Shown: positions 26,296 through 35,921, numbered from the stretch's first letter. The stretch: 64,000 bases of DNA from an uncultured Actinomycetes bacterium (GCA_903873775.1 CAIQPR010000017.1:1-64000), one strand, 5' to 3'. The notes: generated by a model not told the origin, from the letters alone. Made by a program: numbers and translations.

Positions 26296-27416
26296 TGCGT
26301 TTGTACGACACGGCGCGCCGTGGGGTTCATCCCCTCGACCTCGGTCCGCTCGTGACCATGTACTCGTGTGGAATTACTCCCTACGACGCGGCCCACCTCG
26401 GTCACGCGTTCGTCTACTTGACCTTTGATGTGCTCCAGCGGCGCCTGCGCGATGCGGGACACGAGACGCACTGTGTGCGCAATGTCACCGATGTTGACGA
26501 CGATCTCTTGCGTAAGGCGCGAGAGCTAGGGGTCCACTACCTCGACCTCGCCGCCCAGGAGATGGCGAAGTTCGACCACGACATGGGACTCCTCAATCTG
26601 CTGCCCGTCTACGCCGAGCCCCGCGCGACGGGCGCCATCCCCGAGATCCTCTCGCTCGTGGCCGCGACGTTCGATAAGGGTGTGGCCTACGAAGTTGATG
26701 GTTGGGTCTATTTCGAAGTCGCGAAGTTTCCGCGCTTCGGTCAGGTCTCCCACGAGACGCGCGAAGCGATGTTGGCACTAGCCGCGATTCACGGTGGTCG
26801 CCCCGATGATCCGCGCAAGCGCGACCCGCTCGACTTTGTTTTGTGGCAGCCGTCCCTCGACGACGAACCCGCGTGGGAGTCGCGCTGGGGGGCGGGGCGA
26901 CCCGGGTGGCACATCGAGTGCAGCGCGCTGTCGCTGCGTGATCTCGGTGAGACATTGGACATCCACGGCGGTGGGCGCGATCTCGCGTTTCCGCACCACG
27001 AGTGTGAGGCCGCCCAGAGTGAAACCGTGACCGGCGCGCCGTTTGTCAAGACGTGGCTGCACGTCGGTCTCGTGGGCCTCGACGGAACCAAGATGTCCAA
27101 GTCTCTCGGCAATCTCGTCTTTGTCAGTCAACTCGCGGCGCAGAGTGAACCCGCCGCCGTTCGTCTGGCGCTCCTCGGGCATCACTATCGCCACGACTGG
27201 GAGTGGCGTCCGGACGACCTCGCGGCCGCGCAGTCGCGACTCGCGACGTGGCGCTCCACTCTCAACGTGTCGCGCACCAACGACGTCCTCGATGAGGTCC
27301 GTGACGCGCTCGATGATGACCTCGACACGCCGCGGGCGCTCGATGCCATCGACATGGCCGCGCAATCGGGGTACTCCGTCGCCCCGGCCGCCGCGCTGCT
27401 CGGCGTTACGCTGTAA
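26295..27416 (+). CDS. mshC: cysteine--1D-myo-inosityl 2-amino-2-deoxy-alpha-D-glucopyranoside ligase (mycothiol)
   Basis: YSCGITPYDAAHLGHAFVYLTFDVLQRRLRDAGHETHCVRNVTDVDD; GWHIECSALSL; KMSKSLGNLVFVS; 1-nt TGATG overlap with npdG. Confidence 0.88.
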   Translation: MRLYDTARRGVHPLDLGPLVTMYSCGITPYDAAHLGHAFVYLTFDVLQRRLRDAGHETHCVRNVTDVDDDLLRKARELGVHYLDLAAQEMAKFDHDMGLLNLLPVYAEPRATGAIPEILSLVAATFDKGVAYEVDGWVYFEVAKFPRFGQVSHETREAMLALAAIHGGRPDDPRKRDPLDFVLWQPSLDDEPAWESRWGAGRPGWHIECSALSLRDLGETLDIHGGGRDLAFPHHECEAAQSETVTGAPFVKTWLHVGLVGLDGTKMSKSLGNLVFVSQLAAQSEPAAVRLALLGHHYRHDWEWRPDDLAAAQSRLATWRSTLNVSRTNDVLDEVRDALDDDLDTPRALDAIDMAAQSGYSVAPAAALLGVTL

Positions 27417-27431
27417 CGCGGAAAGGTTGCT

Positions 27432-29414
27432 ATGTCATCGATGGTCGAAGTTGTCCTACCTGACGGGTCGTCAAAGTCTCTGAGCGAAGGTGCGACGGGT
27501 GCCGACCTCGCTGCCTCCATTGGTCCGCGACTGGCGAAGGCCGCCCTCGCGGTGCGCGTGAATGGTCACCTCGTGGACCTGAGCACGCCGCTCGCGACGG
27601 GCAGTCAGGTCGAGATTGTGACGCCAAATTCGGTCGATGGCCTCGACGTTTTGCGTCACTCGACGGCGCACGTGATGGCCCAGGCGGTCCTGCGTTTGTG
27701 GCCGGGGGCGAAATACGCGATCGGTCCCACCATTACGGACGGCTTCTATTACGACTTTGAACTTCCCGGCAATGACCGGTTCTCGGACGCGGATCTCGAG
27801 CGCGTGGAGGCCGAAATGCGCGCGATTGTGGCCGAGGATCAGCCTTTCGTGCGCCAGGAGCACTCCCTTGACGAGGGCCTCGCGATCTTCGCGGATCAAC
27901 CCTTCAAGTCCGAAATCATCAAGGCGGTGGGAGAGAGCGCGTCCGAAGAGGATCTGCGCGAAGTCGGCTATGGGGGCATTGTCTCGACGTACCGCAACAC
28001 TGAGAATTTCACCGACCTCTGCCGCGGACCCCACGTGCCGTCTACGTCGCGACTCGGCCACTTCAAATTGATGCGCGTGGCCGGTGCGTATTGGCGCGGT
28101 GACGAGAAGCGGCCGCAGTTGCAGCGCATCTACGGAACGGCGTGGGACACCAAAGAGGCGCTCGAGCAGCACCTCTACCGCCTCGAAGAAGCCGAGCGTC
28201 GCGACCACCGCAAGCTGGGCCAGGAGTTGGACCTCTTCAGTTTCCCGTCTGAACTCGGACCCGGACTCGCCGTGTTCCACCCGAAGGGTGGCACCCTGCG
28301 CCGCTTGATGGAGGAGTACTCGCGGCAACGTCACGTGGAAGGCGGCTACGAATTCGTCACCTCGCCACACATCACCAAAGCGGAATTGTTCGAAACATCA
28401 GGACACCTCCAGTGGTTCGCCGACGGCATGTACCCTCCGATGGAACTGGACGAAGGTCAGCGGTACTACCTCAAGCCGATGAATTGTCCCTTCCACGTCT
28501 TGATCTTCAAGGCGCGTCAACGGTCCTACCGCGAACTCCCGCTGCGACTCTTCGAATTTGGCACCGTGTACCGCTACGAGAAGTCGGGTGTCGTTCACGG
28601 TCTCACCCGTGTGCGGGGCATGACCCAGGACGATTCACACATTTTCTGCACGCGCGAGCAGATGAACGACGAGCTCGCCAGTCTTCTGGCGTTTGTGCTC
28701 GATCTGCTCCGAGAATTCGGTCTGAACGACTTCTACCTCGAATTGTCGACCCGCCCGCCGGGCAAGGCTGTGGGCTCGGACGAAGAGTGGAACGAGGCTG
28801 AAGCGACTCTCGAGTCGGTGGCCCGCGCCGCCGGACTGGAACTCGTCCTCGACGCCGGTGGCGGCGCGTTCTACGGTCCGAAGATTTCGGTCCAGGCGCG
28901 CGACGCGATCGGCCGTACTCACCAAATGTCGACCATTCAGTTGGACTTCCAGCAGCCCAAACGATTCGACGCCACATATATCGGCCCGGACAACCAGCGC
29001 CACCAGCCGATCATGATTCACCGCGCCCTCTTCGGCTCGGTGGAGCGATTCATCGCGATCTTGATTGAGCACTACGCCGGCGCCCTCCCGACGTGGCTCA
29101 GCCCGGAACAAGTCCGCGTGCTGTCGGTGCGCGACGATCACGACGCCTACGCCTACGACGTGGCGGCCTCGCTGCGCAGCGACGGACTGCGCGTAGTTGT
29201 GGAGCCGGCCACCGAACCGCTCGGATCCCGTATTCGCAAGGCGAAGTTGGAAAAGATCCCGTACGTGTTGGTGGTGGGTGACGACGATGTCACCTCCGGC
29301 ACGATAGGTGTGAACGCGCGCGGCGGGAATGACCCCGAGCGCGGGGTCAGCGTGGAGTCTTTCCGAGAGCGGATGCGCCAGGAAATTGCGTCGCACTCGC
29401 GACCCGAGGACTAG
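27432..29414 (+). CDS. thrS: threonyl-tRNA synthetase
   Basis: TGS domain; HSTAHVMAQAVLRLWPGAKYAIGPTITDGFYYDFEL; LKPMNCPFHVLIF; RVRGMTQDDSHIF. Confidence 0.96.
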   Translation: MSSMVEVVLPDGSSKSLSEGATGADLAASIGPRLAKAALAVRVNGHLVDLSTPLATGSQVEIVTPNSVDGLDVLRHSTAHVMAQAVLRLWPGAKYAIGPTITDGFYYDFELPGNDRFSDADLERVEAEMRAIVAEDQPFVRQEHSLDEGLAIFADQPFKSEIIKAVGESASEEDLREVGYGGIVSTYRNTENFTDLCRGPHVPSTSRLGHFKLMRVAGAYWRGDEKRPQLQRIYGTAWDTKEALEQHLYRLEEAERRDHRKLGQELDLFSFPSELGPGLAVFHPKGGTLRRLMEEYSRQRHVEGGYEFVTSPHITKAELFETSGHLQWFADGMYPPMELDEGQRYYLKPMNCPFHVLIFKARQRSYRELPLRLFEFGTVYRYEKSGVVHGLTRVRGMTQDDSHIFCTREQMNDELASLLAFVLDLLREFGLNDFYLELSTRPPGKAVGSDEEWNEAEATLESVARAAGLELVLDAGGGAFYGPKISVQARDAIGRTHQMSTIQLDFQQPKRFDATYIGPDNQRHQPIMIHRALFGSVERFIAILIEHYAGALPTWLSPEQVRVLSVRDDHDAYAYDVAASLRSDGLRVVVEPATEPLGSRIRKAKLEKIPYVLVVGDDDVTSGTIGVNARGGNDPERGVSVESFRERMRQEIASHSRPED

Positions 29415-29945
29415 ATGCCCCTCGAACGATTCTCCGCGGCCTGGCGAGAGAGTTACATCGTCGAGGCGACCGAGCGTCAGCGACGCGGCGGGGGCGGGGA
29501 GTGTGTCTTTTGCACCCTGGCCCACGAGCCAGTGGGCGAAGAGTCCGGCGTTCTGCACGTGAGCGAGCATTCCTTCGTCTGTCTGAACGCCTACCCCTAC
29601 GGTTCGGGGCACCTCCTCGTCCTTCCTCGCCGTCACGTGGGCGACATGGGCGATCTTTCAGAGGAGGAAGGTGACGACCTCTTTCGCGTGGTGCGGGCCG
29701 CTGGAAGCGCACTCCAGCGGGCGTACGGTCCCGACGGCATGAATATCGGCATGAACCTTGGTTCCGCCGGCGGGGCGGGTATTCCGGAACACCTGCACGT
29801 GCACGCTCTGCCGCGTTGGCACGGTGACACCAATTTCATGACCACTATCGGAGAAACCCGTGTTTTGCCGGAATCTCTGGCGTCGACGTGGGCCAAAGTT
29901 CACGCCGCGTGGAGCGTTCCGGGTCCGGCGAGTGCCGGTCAGTAG
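29415..29945 (+). CDS. HIT-domain nucleotide hydrolase/phosphorylase
   Basis: ECVFCTLAHEPVGEESGVLHVSEHSFVCLNAYPYGSGHLLVLPRRHV; GGAGIPEHLHVHALPRW. Confidence 0.92.
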   Translation: MPLERFSAAWRESYIVEATERQRRGGGGECVFCTLAHEPVGEESGVLHVSEHSFVCLNAYPYGSGHLLVLPRRHVGDMGDLSEEEGDDLFRVVRAAGSALQRAYGPDGMNIGMNLGSAGGAGIPEHLHVHALPRWHGDTNFMTTIGETRVLPESLASTWAKVHAAWSVPGPASAGQ

Positions 29946-29982
29946 ACTTAAGTGAACGGGCACCCGCCCGCACGGAGGATTC

Positions 29983-30690
29983 ATGTTTGACGGCAGGTTC
30001 CGCAAGTCGGTGGATGCACGCACGGCCCCCGTGGGCCAGGCGCTCGTTCGCGCGGGCTTCTCGGCGGATGTTCTGACGGCCTCCGGCCTGGTCTTCGCGT
30101 GCGCCACGGCGTGGGCGATTGGAACCGGACACCACCACCTCGCGATCCTGCTGCTCATTCTCACGGGAGCCCACGATCTTCTGGATGGCCCCGTCGCCAA
30201 GGCGTCGAAGACGGCGTCCAAGCGGGGAAGTTTCTTCGACTCGGTCATCGACCGCCTGTCTGACGGTGTACTCCTGGGTGGCGTGGCCTACTTCCTCATT
30301 GCCCAGCACCGCGGGGAGCTGGCGCTGTTGCCGTTCGCGATCATGACGACGACGTTCATGATCTCCTACGAGCGCTCCAAAGCCGAAAGCTTGGGTCTCG
30401 CGGCCAAGGGCGGCCTTATGGAGCGCGCCGAACGCATGATTGTTTTGGGCGTGTGCCTGATCGCGCCGGTGCTTTTCGTACCGGTGTTGTGGATTTTGCT
30501 GGTGCTGACCGCCGCCACCGCGGCCGGACGTTTCCGTCGCGTGTGGATTGCTGCGGGTGCGGCGTCAACGCCGGAGATCCAGGCGTCCGGCACGGCGATG
30601 ACGCCGAGTGCGAAGACGTTCGCGAGCAAGCGTCGTCACGTCCACGAGCGCTTCCGGGGTCGGGGTTTTAGTCGTTCCGTGCGTCCCTGA
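29983..30690 (+). CDS. pgsA: CDP-alcohol phosphatidyltransferase (PI(P) synthase-like)
   Basis: DLLDGPVAKASKTASKRGSFFDSVIDRLSDG (DGxxA[RK]x8Gx3Dx3D); first gene before patA/pimA. Confidence 0.88.
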   Translation: MFDGRFRKSVDARTAPVGQALVRAGFSADVLTASGLVFACATAWAIGTGHHHLAILLLILTGAHDLLDGPVAKASKTASKRGSFFDSVIDRLSDGVLLGGVAYFLIAQHRGELALLPFAIMTTTFMISYERSKAESLGLAAKGGLMERAERMIVLGVCLIAPVLFVPVLWILLVLTAATAAGRFRRVWIAAGAASTPEIQASGTAMTPSAKTFASKRRHVHERFRGRGFSRSVRP

Positions 30691-30692
30691 CC

Positions 30693-31586
30693 GTGGCGAG
30701 CTTCTCGCCACGCGTCGGACTCTTCAAGGGCCTCGGTGGGGCGCTCGAATTACTTCCTGAACGATTCGACACGTGGATCGCGTCACGGGTTGCGACCAAT
30801 GTGGGCCGTTTCACCAGCTCTTCCCGGGCGAACCTGCGGGACAACCTCCGCGTCGTTCTGGATGCTCCCGGGCACCCGGTGCCTGACGACCTGCTCGAGC
30901 GAATGGTGGATCGTGCTTTTGCGAGTTACGGCCAGTACTGGGCGGAGGGCGCCAAGTTGCCCGCACTCGCCACGGACGTCATGGCCCGTCGCTTTGTCGT
31001 GTCCGAAGGGCTCGAACATCTTCGTGCGGCGCACGAGGCAGGACGCGGAGTCATCGTCGCGCTGCCCCACGTCGGTAGCTGGGAGTGGGGCGGGGCCTTC
31101 CTCGCGCACATCGGCATGCCCATGACGGCCGTCGCGGAGGCTCTGGAGCCCCCCGAACTCTTTCAATGGTTTCGCGAGAAGCGGCAGTCCATTGGTATCG
31201 ATATTGAACCGCTCGATGACAACGCGGGGACTGTTCTTTTATCGACCCTGCACGCCGGCGGGGTCGTCGGCCTACTGTGCGACCGCGATATTCAGGGCAA
31301 CGGCATTCCCGTTGAGTTCTTCGGGCGCGAGGTCGCTCTTCCCGCCGGTCCGGCAACGCTCGCCCTACGCACGGGAGCGACATTGGTGGCCGCGGCGTGT
31401 TACAGCGGTCCGGGTCGGGGGCATCACGCCGTCGTCACAGCGCCCATCGATACGTCACGCCAAGGAAAATTGCGTGAAGACGTGAGACGCGTGACGCAAC
31501 TCGTCGCACGCGATCTCGAAGGTCTGATTCGACGCGCGCCCGAGCAGTGGCACGTTCTCGAACGGCGCTTCGGGGATGCGTCGTGA
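30693..31586 (+). CDS. patA: lysophospholipid/PIM acyltransferase (HtrB/PatA family)
   Basis: GRGVIVALPHVGSWEWGGAFLAHIGMPMTAVAEALEPPELFQWFREKRQSIGI; context pgsA-patA-pimA. Confidence 0.83.
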   Translation: MASFSPRVGLFKGLGGALELLPERFDTWIASRVATNVGRFTSSSRANLRDNLRVVLDAPGHPVPDDLLERMVDRAFASYGQYWAEGAKLPALATDVMARRFVVSEGLEHLRAAHEAGRGVIVALPHVGSWEWGGAFLAHIGMPMTAVAEALEPPELFQWFREKRQSIGIDIEPLDDNAGTVLLSTLHAGGVVGLLCDRDIQGNGIPVEFFGREVALPAGPATLALRTGATLVAAACYSGPGRGHHAVVTAPIDTSRQGKLREDVRRVTQLVARDLEGLIRRAPEQWHVLERRFGDAS

Positions 31587-32686
31587 GCGCGCGGCGCGTC
31601 GTACTTCTCTCGCCCTACGCCCTGAGTATTTTTGGTGGGGTCCAAGAACAAGTCCTCGCGATGAGCCGCGAGCTCTCCCGCCGGGGGCATGAGGTCCTGG
31701 TGGTGTGTCCGGACCAGAGTGACCACTCCGACTACGACACACCGGCGCGAGTGGTGCGCTGCGGACTTCTCGCGTCCGTGCCAGCCAACGGCTCGCGCGC
31801 CCCGGTGACATTGTCTTTGGCCGCGTCGCGTCGCGCCGCCACGGAGATTGCGGCCTTCGCTCCCGATGTCCTGCACGTACACGAGCCCTTCGCTCCTGTG
31901 CTTCCCTACAGCACGATTCGACGTCACGCCACGCCCACGGTGGCGACGTTTCACCGCGGTGGGGGAGGTCCGGCGTACAGCTTGACCCGGCCGCTACTAC
32001 ACCGGCTCGCTCGGGGACTTGACGTGACGGTCGCGGTGTCACCCGCCGCCGCCGCCACGGTGTCCGAGGGTGCGGGCGTCGAGTGCACGGTCTTGTTCAA
32101 CGGCTTTGAAACGGAGCGCTTTCGCGAGATGCCGAAGGAGCGTGGCGACGTGCCGGTGATCTTCTTCGTGGGCCGACTCGAAGAACGCAAAGGGGCGGGG
32201 ACACTGGTCGACGCCGCACGTCTGGCCGAGAACGCGGGCGAGAACTGGCGCGTCGTCATCGCCGGCGACGGACCTCAGAGGTCGGCCCTGACGCAGGCGG
32301 CCGTCGGGCTCACCCACGTCGAATTCCTCGGGCGCATCTCGGACGAGGACAAACGTCGGTGGCAACGTCGCGCGGACGTGTGTGTCGCCCCCTCGCTGCG
32401 CGGTGAGAGTTTCGGTCTGGTCCTGCTCGAAGCCATGGCGAGTGAGTCTCGCGTCGTGGCGTCGGATATTGATGGTTACCGCGACGCCGCGGGGGGCCAC
32501 GCCGTCCTCGCGGCGCCGGGAGACCCCACCTCTTTGTACGCGGCGCTTCGTGAGGCGATGAGTGTTGACGAAGACGCCGTGCGGCGCGCCCGGGAGTACG
32601 CGGAGCGTTGGTCGATGCGCGTACTGATGGATGAATACGAGAATCTCTACGACCAAGCCACGTTGGAGAACCAGCGCGCACGGTAG
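31583..32686 (+). CDS. pimA: GT4 phosphatidylinositol alpha-mannosyltransferase (PimA-like)
   Basis: RVVLLSPYALSIFGGVQEQVLAMSRELSRRGHEVLVV; TPTVATFHRGG; GESFGLVLLEAMASESRVVASDIDGYRDA. Confidence 0.87.
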   Translation: MSARRVVLLSPYALSIFGGVQEQVLAMSRELSRRGHEVLVVCPDQSDHSDYDTPARVVRCGLLASVPANGSRAPVTLSLAASRRAATEIAAFAPDVLHVHEPFAPVLPYSTIRRHATPTVATFHRGGGGPAYSLTRPLLHRLARGLDVTVAVSPAAAATVSEGAGVECTVLFNGFETERFREMPKERGDVPVIFFVGRLEERKGAGTLVDAARLAENAGENWRVVIAGDGPQRSALTQAAVGLTHVEFLGRISDEDKRRWQRRADVCVAPSLRGESFGLVLLEAMASESRVVASDIDGYRDAAGGHAVLAAPGDPTSLYAALREAMSVDEDAVRRAREYAERWSMRVLMDEYENLYDQATLENQRAR

Positions 32687-32689
32687 CCT
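32684..32689 (+). promoter_or_regulatory. -10 element TAGCCT, 6 nt before GTG 32696
   Basis: TAGCCT-tgcggg-GTG. Confidence 0.45.
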
Positions 32690-32695
32690 TGCGGG

Positions 32696-33613
32696 GTGAC
32701 TCCAACGAAGCGACGTGCCGCTCGACGCTCGTCGTCTCGGGACCGTACGCCGCGCCACGTCGAGCCGGTGCTTGATCCCACGTGGCAGAGTCCGTATTCG
32801 CCCTCCAGTGAGGAACGTGAAGCACATCGCACCGCCGTGCGTACCGCGGTGTGGGGGAAGCGTCGAGCCCCCCTCGCCGCTGTGGGCGTTGTCGCACTGG
32901 TACTTGTCATTGTGGCCGCGATCACCCTCGGCTACGGCGTGGCGGCGGCGGCCTTCGTCGTTGGTGTCGTGATCGTCGCTGGTGGCGTTGCGATGACGGA
33001 AGTGCAGTGTCGTCGCATGGAATCTGCGTCACCGCTTGTGGCGAGTCGCCTGCTGTCCTCCTTCACGCCCGGTGGGACAACGAAGGACGCACAGCGCCTG
33101 GCGACCGTGGTGGACCGCCTGAGCGCGACCTTTGGTGTGAGTGACGTGCGTCCGCTTGTGGTGCAAGACGAAGGATTCAATGCGGCCTTCGTCGCGTCGG
33201 CGTACGGTTTCGACTTGCTCGTGACGAGTTCATTGATGCACGAGTTCGAACTGATCGAGTTGGAGGGCGTGGTGGCCCATCTCATGGCACGCCAGCGCCT
33301 CGGATCCTTGGAGCGACTGGCGGCCGCGTGCGTTGCCGGAGGCTCCTCGAGCGATCGTGCGCAACTCGCGGGACCCGGGACCGCCTATCGAGCCGACGAG
33401 GTGGCCGCCGCCGCCATCCGCTATCCGAATGGCTTGGCGCAAGCACTGGGACGGTGCGCGCACCACCACGTGTCCTCCGCCTCGTATTTCGCGTCCAGCG
33501 CGTACGTTTCGACGAGGTGGGTGTGGTTCGATCAATTCGCTGATCGCCCGACCGACATCACGATGGACATCGACAGCGCGACGGTGCGAGCTCGCGCGTT
33601 GAATGAATGGTGA
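32696..33613 (+). CDS. membrane protein with degenerate M48-peptidase-like domain
   Basis: two TM segments then VVQDEGFNAAFVASAYGFDLLVTSSLMHEFELIELEGVVAHLMARQRLGS, resembling the M48 core with HELGH replaced by HLMAR. Confidence 0.65.
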   Translation: MTPTKRRAARRSSSRDRTPRHVEPVLDPTWQSPYSPSSEEREAHRTAVRTAVWGKRRAPLAAVGVVALVLVIVAAITLGYGVAAAAFVVGVVIVAGGVAMTEVQCRRMESASPLVASRLLSSFTPGGTTKDAQRLATVVDRLSATFGVSDVRPLVVQDEGFNAAFVASAYGFDLLVTSSLMHEFELIELEGVVAHLMARQRLGSLERLAAACVAGGSSSDRAQLAGPGTAYRADEVAAAAIRYPNGLAQALGRCAHHHVSSASYFASSAYVSTRWVWFDQFADRPTDITMDIDSATVRARALNEW

Positions 33614-33633
33614 ACCCCGGTAGTCTGGGTTCA
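33611..33633. promoter_or_regulatory. inverted repeat TGAACCC-N9-GGGTTCA spanning upstream stop and pdxS start
   Basis: 7-bp perfect arms enclosing the -10 TAGTCT. Confidence 0.5.
33621..33626 (+). promoter_or_regulatory. -10 TAGTCT (with -35-like TTGAAT 33599-33604), 6 nt before pdxS ATG
   Basis: 16-bp spacing between TTGAAT and TAGTCT. Confidence 0.55.
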
Positions 33634-34529
33634 TGTCAAACGGTGATTCTCCTTCGGTAATTGGTACGGCGCGCGTGAAGCGCGGCCTCGCAGACATGCT
33701 GCGCGGCGGCGTGATCATGGACGTCGTTAACCCCGAACAGGCGAAGATTGCCGAAGACGCCGGTGCCGTCGCGGTGATGGCTCTTGAACGCGTTCCCGCG
33801 GACATTCGTCGCGACGGCGGTGTGGCGCGCATGAGCGACCCGGAAATGATTCGCGGCATTCAGCAGACCGTCACGATTCCGGTCATGGCAAAAGCGCGCA
33901 TTGGACACTTCGCCGAGGCCCAGATTCTGCAGGCCCTTGATGTCGACTACATCGACGAGTCCGAAGTTCTCACCCCCGCCGACGAGGTCAATCACATCGA
34001 TAAGTGGTCCTTCACCGTTCCTTTCGTGTGCGGCGCGACGAACCTGGGCGAAGCGCTCCGCCGCATCGGTGAGGGTGCGTGCATGATTCGTTCCAAGGGC
34101 GAAGCGGGGACCGGAAACATCGTGGAGGCCGTGCGCCACCTGCGAACCATCAACCAGCAAATTCGTCGCCTGCAGTCCGCGGACGCCAGTGAGCTCTTCA
34201 GTCTGGCGAAGGACCTCCAGTCGCCACTGCCGCTGGTGGAAGAAGTGGCCGAGCGTGGGGAACTGCCGGTGCCGATGTTCTGTGCGGGCGGTATTTCGAC
34301 GCCCGCCGACGCATCTCTCGTGATGCAGTTGGGCGCTCAGGCCGTGTTTGTGGGGTCCGGCATTTTCAAGTCGGAGGACCCGGAGCGCATGGCGCGAGCG
34401 ATCGTGGAAGCTACGACCCACTACCAGGATGCTGCCATTGTCGCGAAGGTGTCCACCGGTCTCGGTGCAGCGATGAAGGGTGCGGAGACCGCCACGTTGG
34501 AGCAGCGTCTGGCCGAGCGCGGCTGGTAG
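33633..34529 (+). CDS. pdxS: pyridoxal 5'-phosphate synthase lyase subunit
   Basis: [56 protein letters not shown]. Confidence 0.97.
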   Translation: MSNGDSPSVIGTARVKRGLADMLRGGVIMDVVNPEQAKIAEDAGAVAVMALERVPADIRRDGGVARMSDPEMIRGIQQTVTIPVMAKARIGHFAEAQILQALDVDYIDESEVLTPADEVNHIDKWSFTVPFVCGATNLGEALRRIGEGACMIRSKGEAGTGNIVEAVRHLRTINQQIRRLQSADASELFSLAKDLQSPLPLVEEVAERGELPVPMFCAGGISTPADASLVMQLGAQAVFVGSGIFKSEDPERMARAIVEATTHYQDAAIVAKVSTGLGAAMKGAETATLEQRLAERGW

Positions 34530-35113
34530 TGCCGCGCGTCGGCGTTCTCGCACTTCAGGGTGACGTGCGCGAGCACGTCGCGGTGCTGTCGCGTCTCGGT
34601 GTGACGACCTCGACGGTGCGGACGGCGTCGCAATTGGACGACGTGGAGGCCCTCGTCCTACCGGGTGGCGAGTCCACGGCCATTGCGCACCTCCTCGGCA
34701 CGTCCGGGCTGCGCGCCGCACTGGAGAGTCGTTTGAGCGACCACATGCCCGTCTTCGGGACCTGCGCGGGACTCATTCTGCTGTCCTCGCAGGTTCTTGA
34801 TGGCCGTGAGGATCAATGGAGTTTTGGCGCTCTCGACGTGTCGGTGCGCCGCAATGGGTACGGCCGTCAAGTAGCGAGTTTCGAGGCGCCCATTGAGGTC
34901 CGTGGTCTGGGTGTGGTGCCCGGTGTGTTTATTCGAGCCCCGCGCATCGACGCCGTCGGCACGGAAGTCGAGGTTCTCGCGGAGCACGATCACGGCGACG
35001 GTCCCCACCCCGTTCTCGTGCGGCAGGGCAGTGTCTGGGGATGTTCCTTCCATCCGGAGCTCACGTCATCGAGCGACATCCACCGGATGTTTGTCGACTC
35101 TCTCCCGGTGTAG
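34529..35113 (+). CDS. pdxT: pyridoxal 5'-phosphate synthase glutaminase subunit
   Basis: RVGVLALQGDVREHVAVL; LPGGESTAIAHLL; FGTCAGLILLS. Confidence 0.95.
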   Translation: MPRVGVLALQGDVREHVAVLSRLGVTTSTVRTASQLDDVEALVLPGGESTAIAHLLGTSGLRAALESRLSDHMPVFGTCAGLILLSSQVLDGREDQWSFGALDVSVRRNGYGRQVASFEAPIEVRGLGVVPGVFIRAPRIDAVGTEVEVLAEHDHGDGPHPVLVRQGSVWGCSFHPELTSSSDIHRMFVDSLPV

Positions 35114-35129
35114 ACGGGTAGGATATCGG

Positions 35130-35143
35130 CGCCCTTCGGGGCG
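35130..35143 (+). other. CGCCC-UUCG-GGGCG hairpin in yebC 5' leader
   Basis: 5-bp perfect stem with UUCG tetraloop, directly before SD GGAGG. Confidence 0.5.
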
Positions 35144-35152
35144 GGAGGAATC

Positions 35153-35902
35153 ATGTCCGGCCACTCAAAATGGGCAACGACAAAGCACCGCAAGGGTGCC
35201 AAGGATCAAGCGCGAGCGAAGCAGTTCGCCAAACTCATTCGCCAGGTGGAGGTTGCCGCTCGCGAGGGCGGGGGAGACCAAAACTCCAACGCCTCACTGC
35301 GCACCATGTACCAGAAGGCGCGCGCTGCATCGGTGCCAATTGACACGATTGAAAAGGCCATCAAGCGCGGCACCGGCGAGCTCGAAGGTGTGCGCTACGA
35401 GTCGGTGTCCTACGAGGGATATGCGCCGGGCGGTGTCGCCGTCATCGTGGAGACGCTCACCGACAATCGCAATCGCACGAGCGCTGAAATCAAGAACATT
35501 TTCTCGAAGAACGGTGGCGACATCGCCACGCCGGGCGCGGTGTCGTGGCAGTTCGATCGCAAGGGCTCCATTGAGGTGCCAGGTTCGCTCGACGAAGAGC
35601 AGCTGCTGGAGTGGGTCATGGAGGCCGGCGGCGAGAACCTGACGACTAATGGTGAAAACTTCATCGTGACGACCGATCCTCACGAGGTCGGGTCCGTGCG
35701 CGACGCGCTGGAGGGATATGGCGTGCACGCGATCAGTGCCGAACTGGTCCTGGTGCCTCAGAACGTGATTCCCGTGACCGACAGCAACGAGTCGCGAAAG
35801 ATCCTCCGCTTGATGGACGCCATTGACGACCACGACGACGTACAGAACGTGTACGCCAATTTCGATATCTCCGACGAGTTGCTGGCCGCGTACGAAGGCT
35901 GA
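35153..35902 (+). CDS. yebC: YebC/PmpR-family protein
   Basis: MSGHSKWATTKHRKGAKDQARAKQFAKLIRQVEVAAREGG. Confidence 0.96.
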   Translation: MSGHSKWATTKHRKGAKDQARAKQFAKLIRQVEVAAREGGGDQNSNASLRTMYQKARAASVPIDTIEKAIKRGTGELEGVRYESVSYEGYAPGGVAVIVETLTDNRNRTSAEIKNIFSKNGGDIATPGAVSWQFDRKGSIEVPGSLDEEQLLEWVMEAGGENLTTNGENFIVTTDPHEVGSVRDALEGYGVHAISAELVLVPQNVIPVTDSNESRKILRLMDAIDDHDDVQNVYANFDISDELLAAYEG

Positions 35903-35921
35903 CAGAAGCCGCGTGGGCGGT

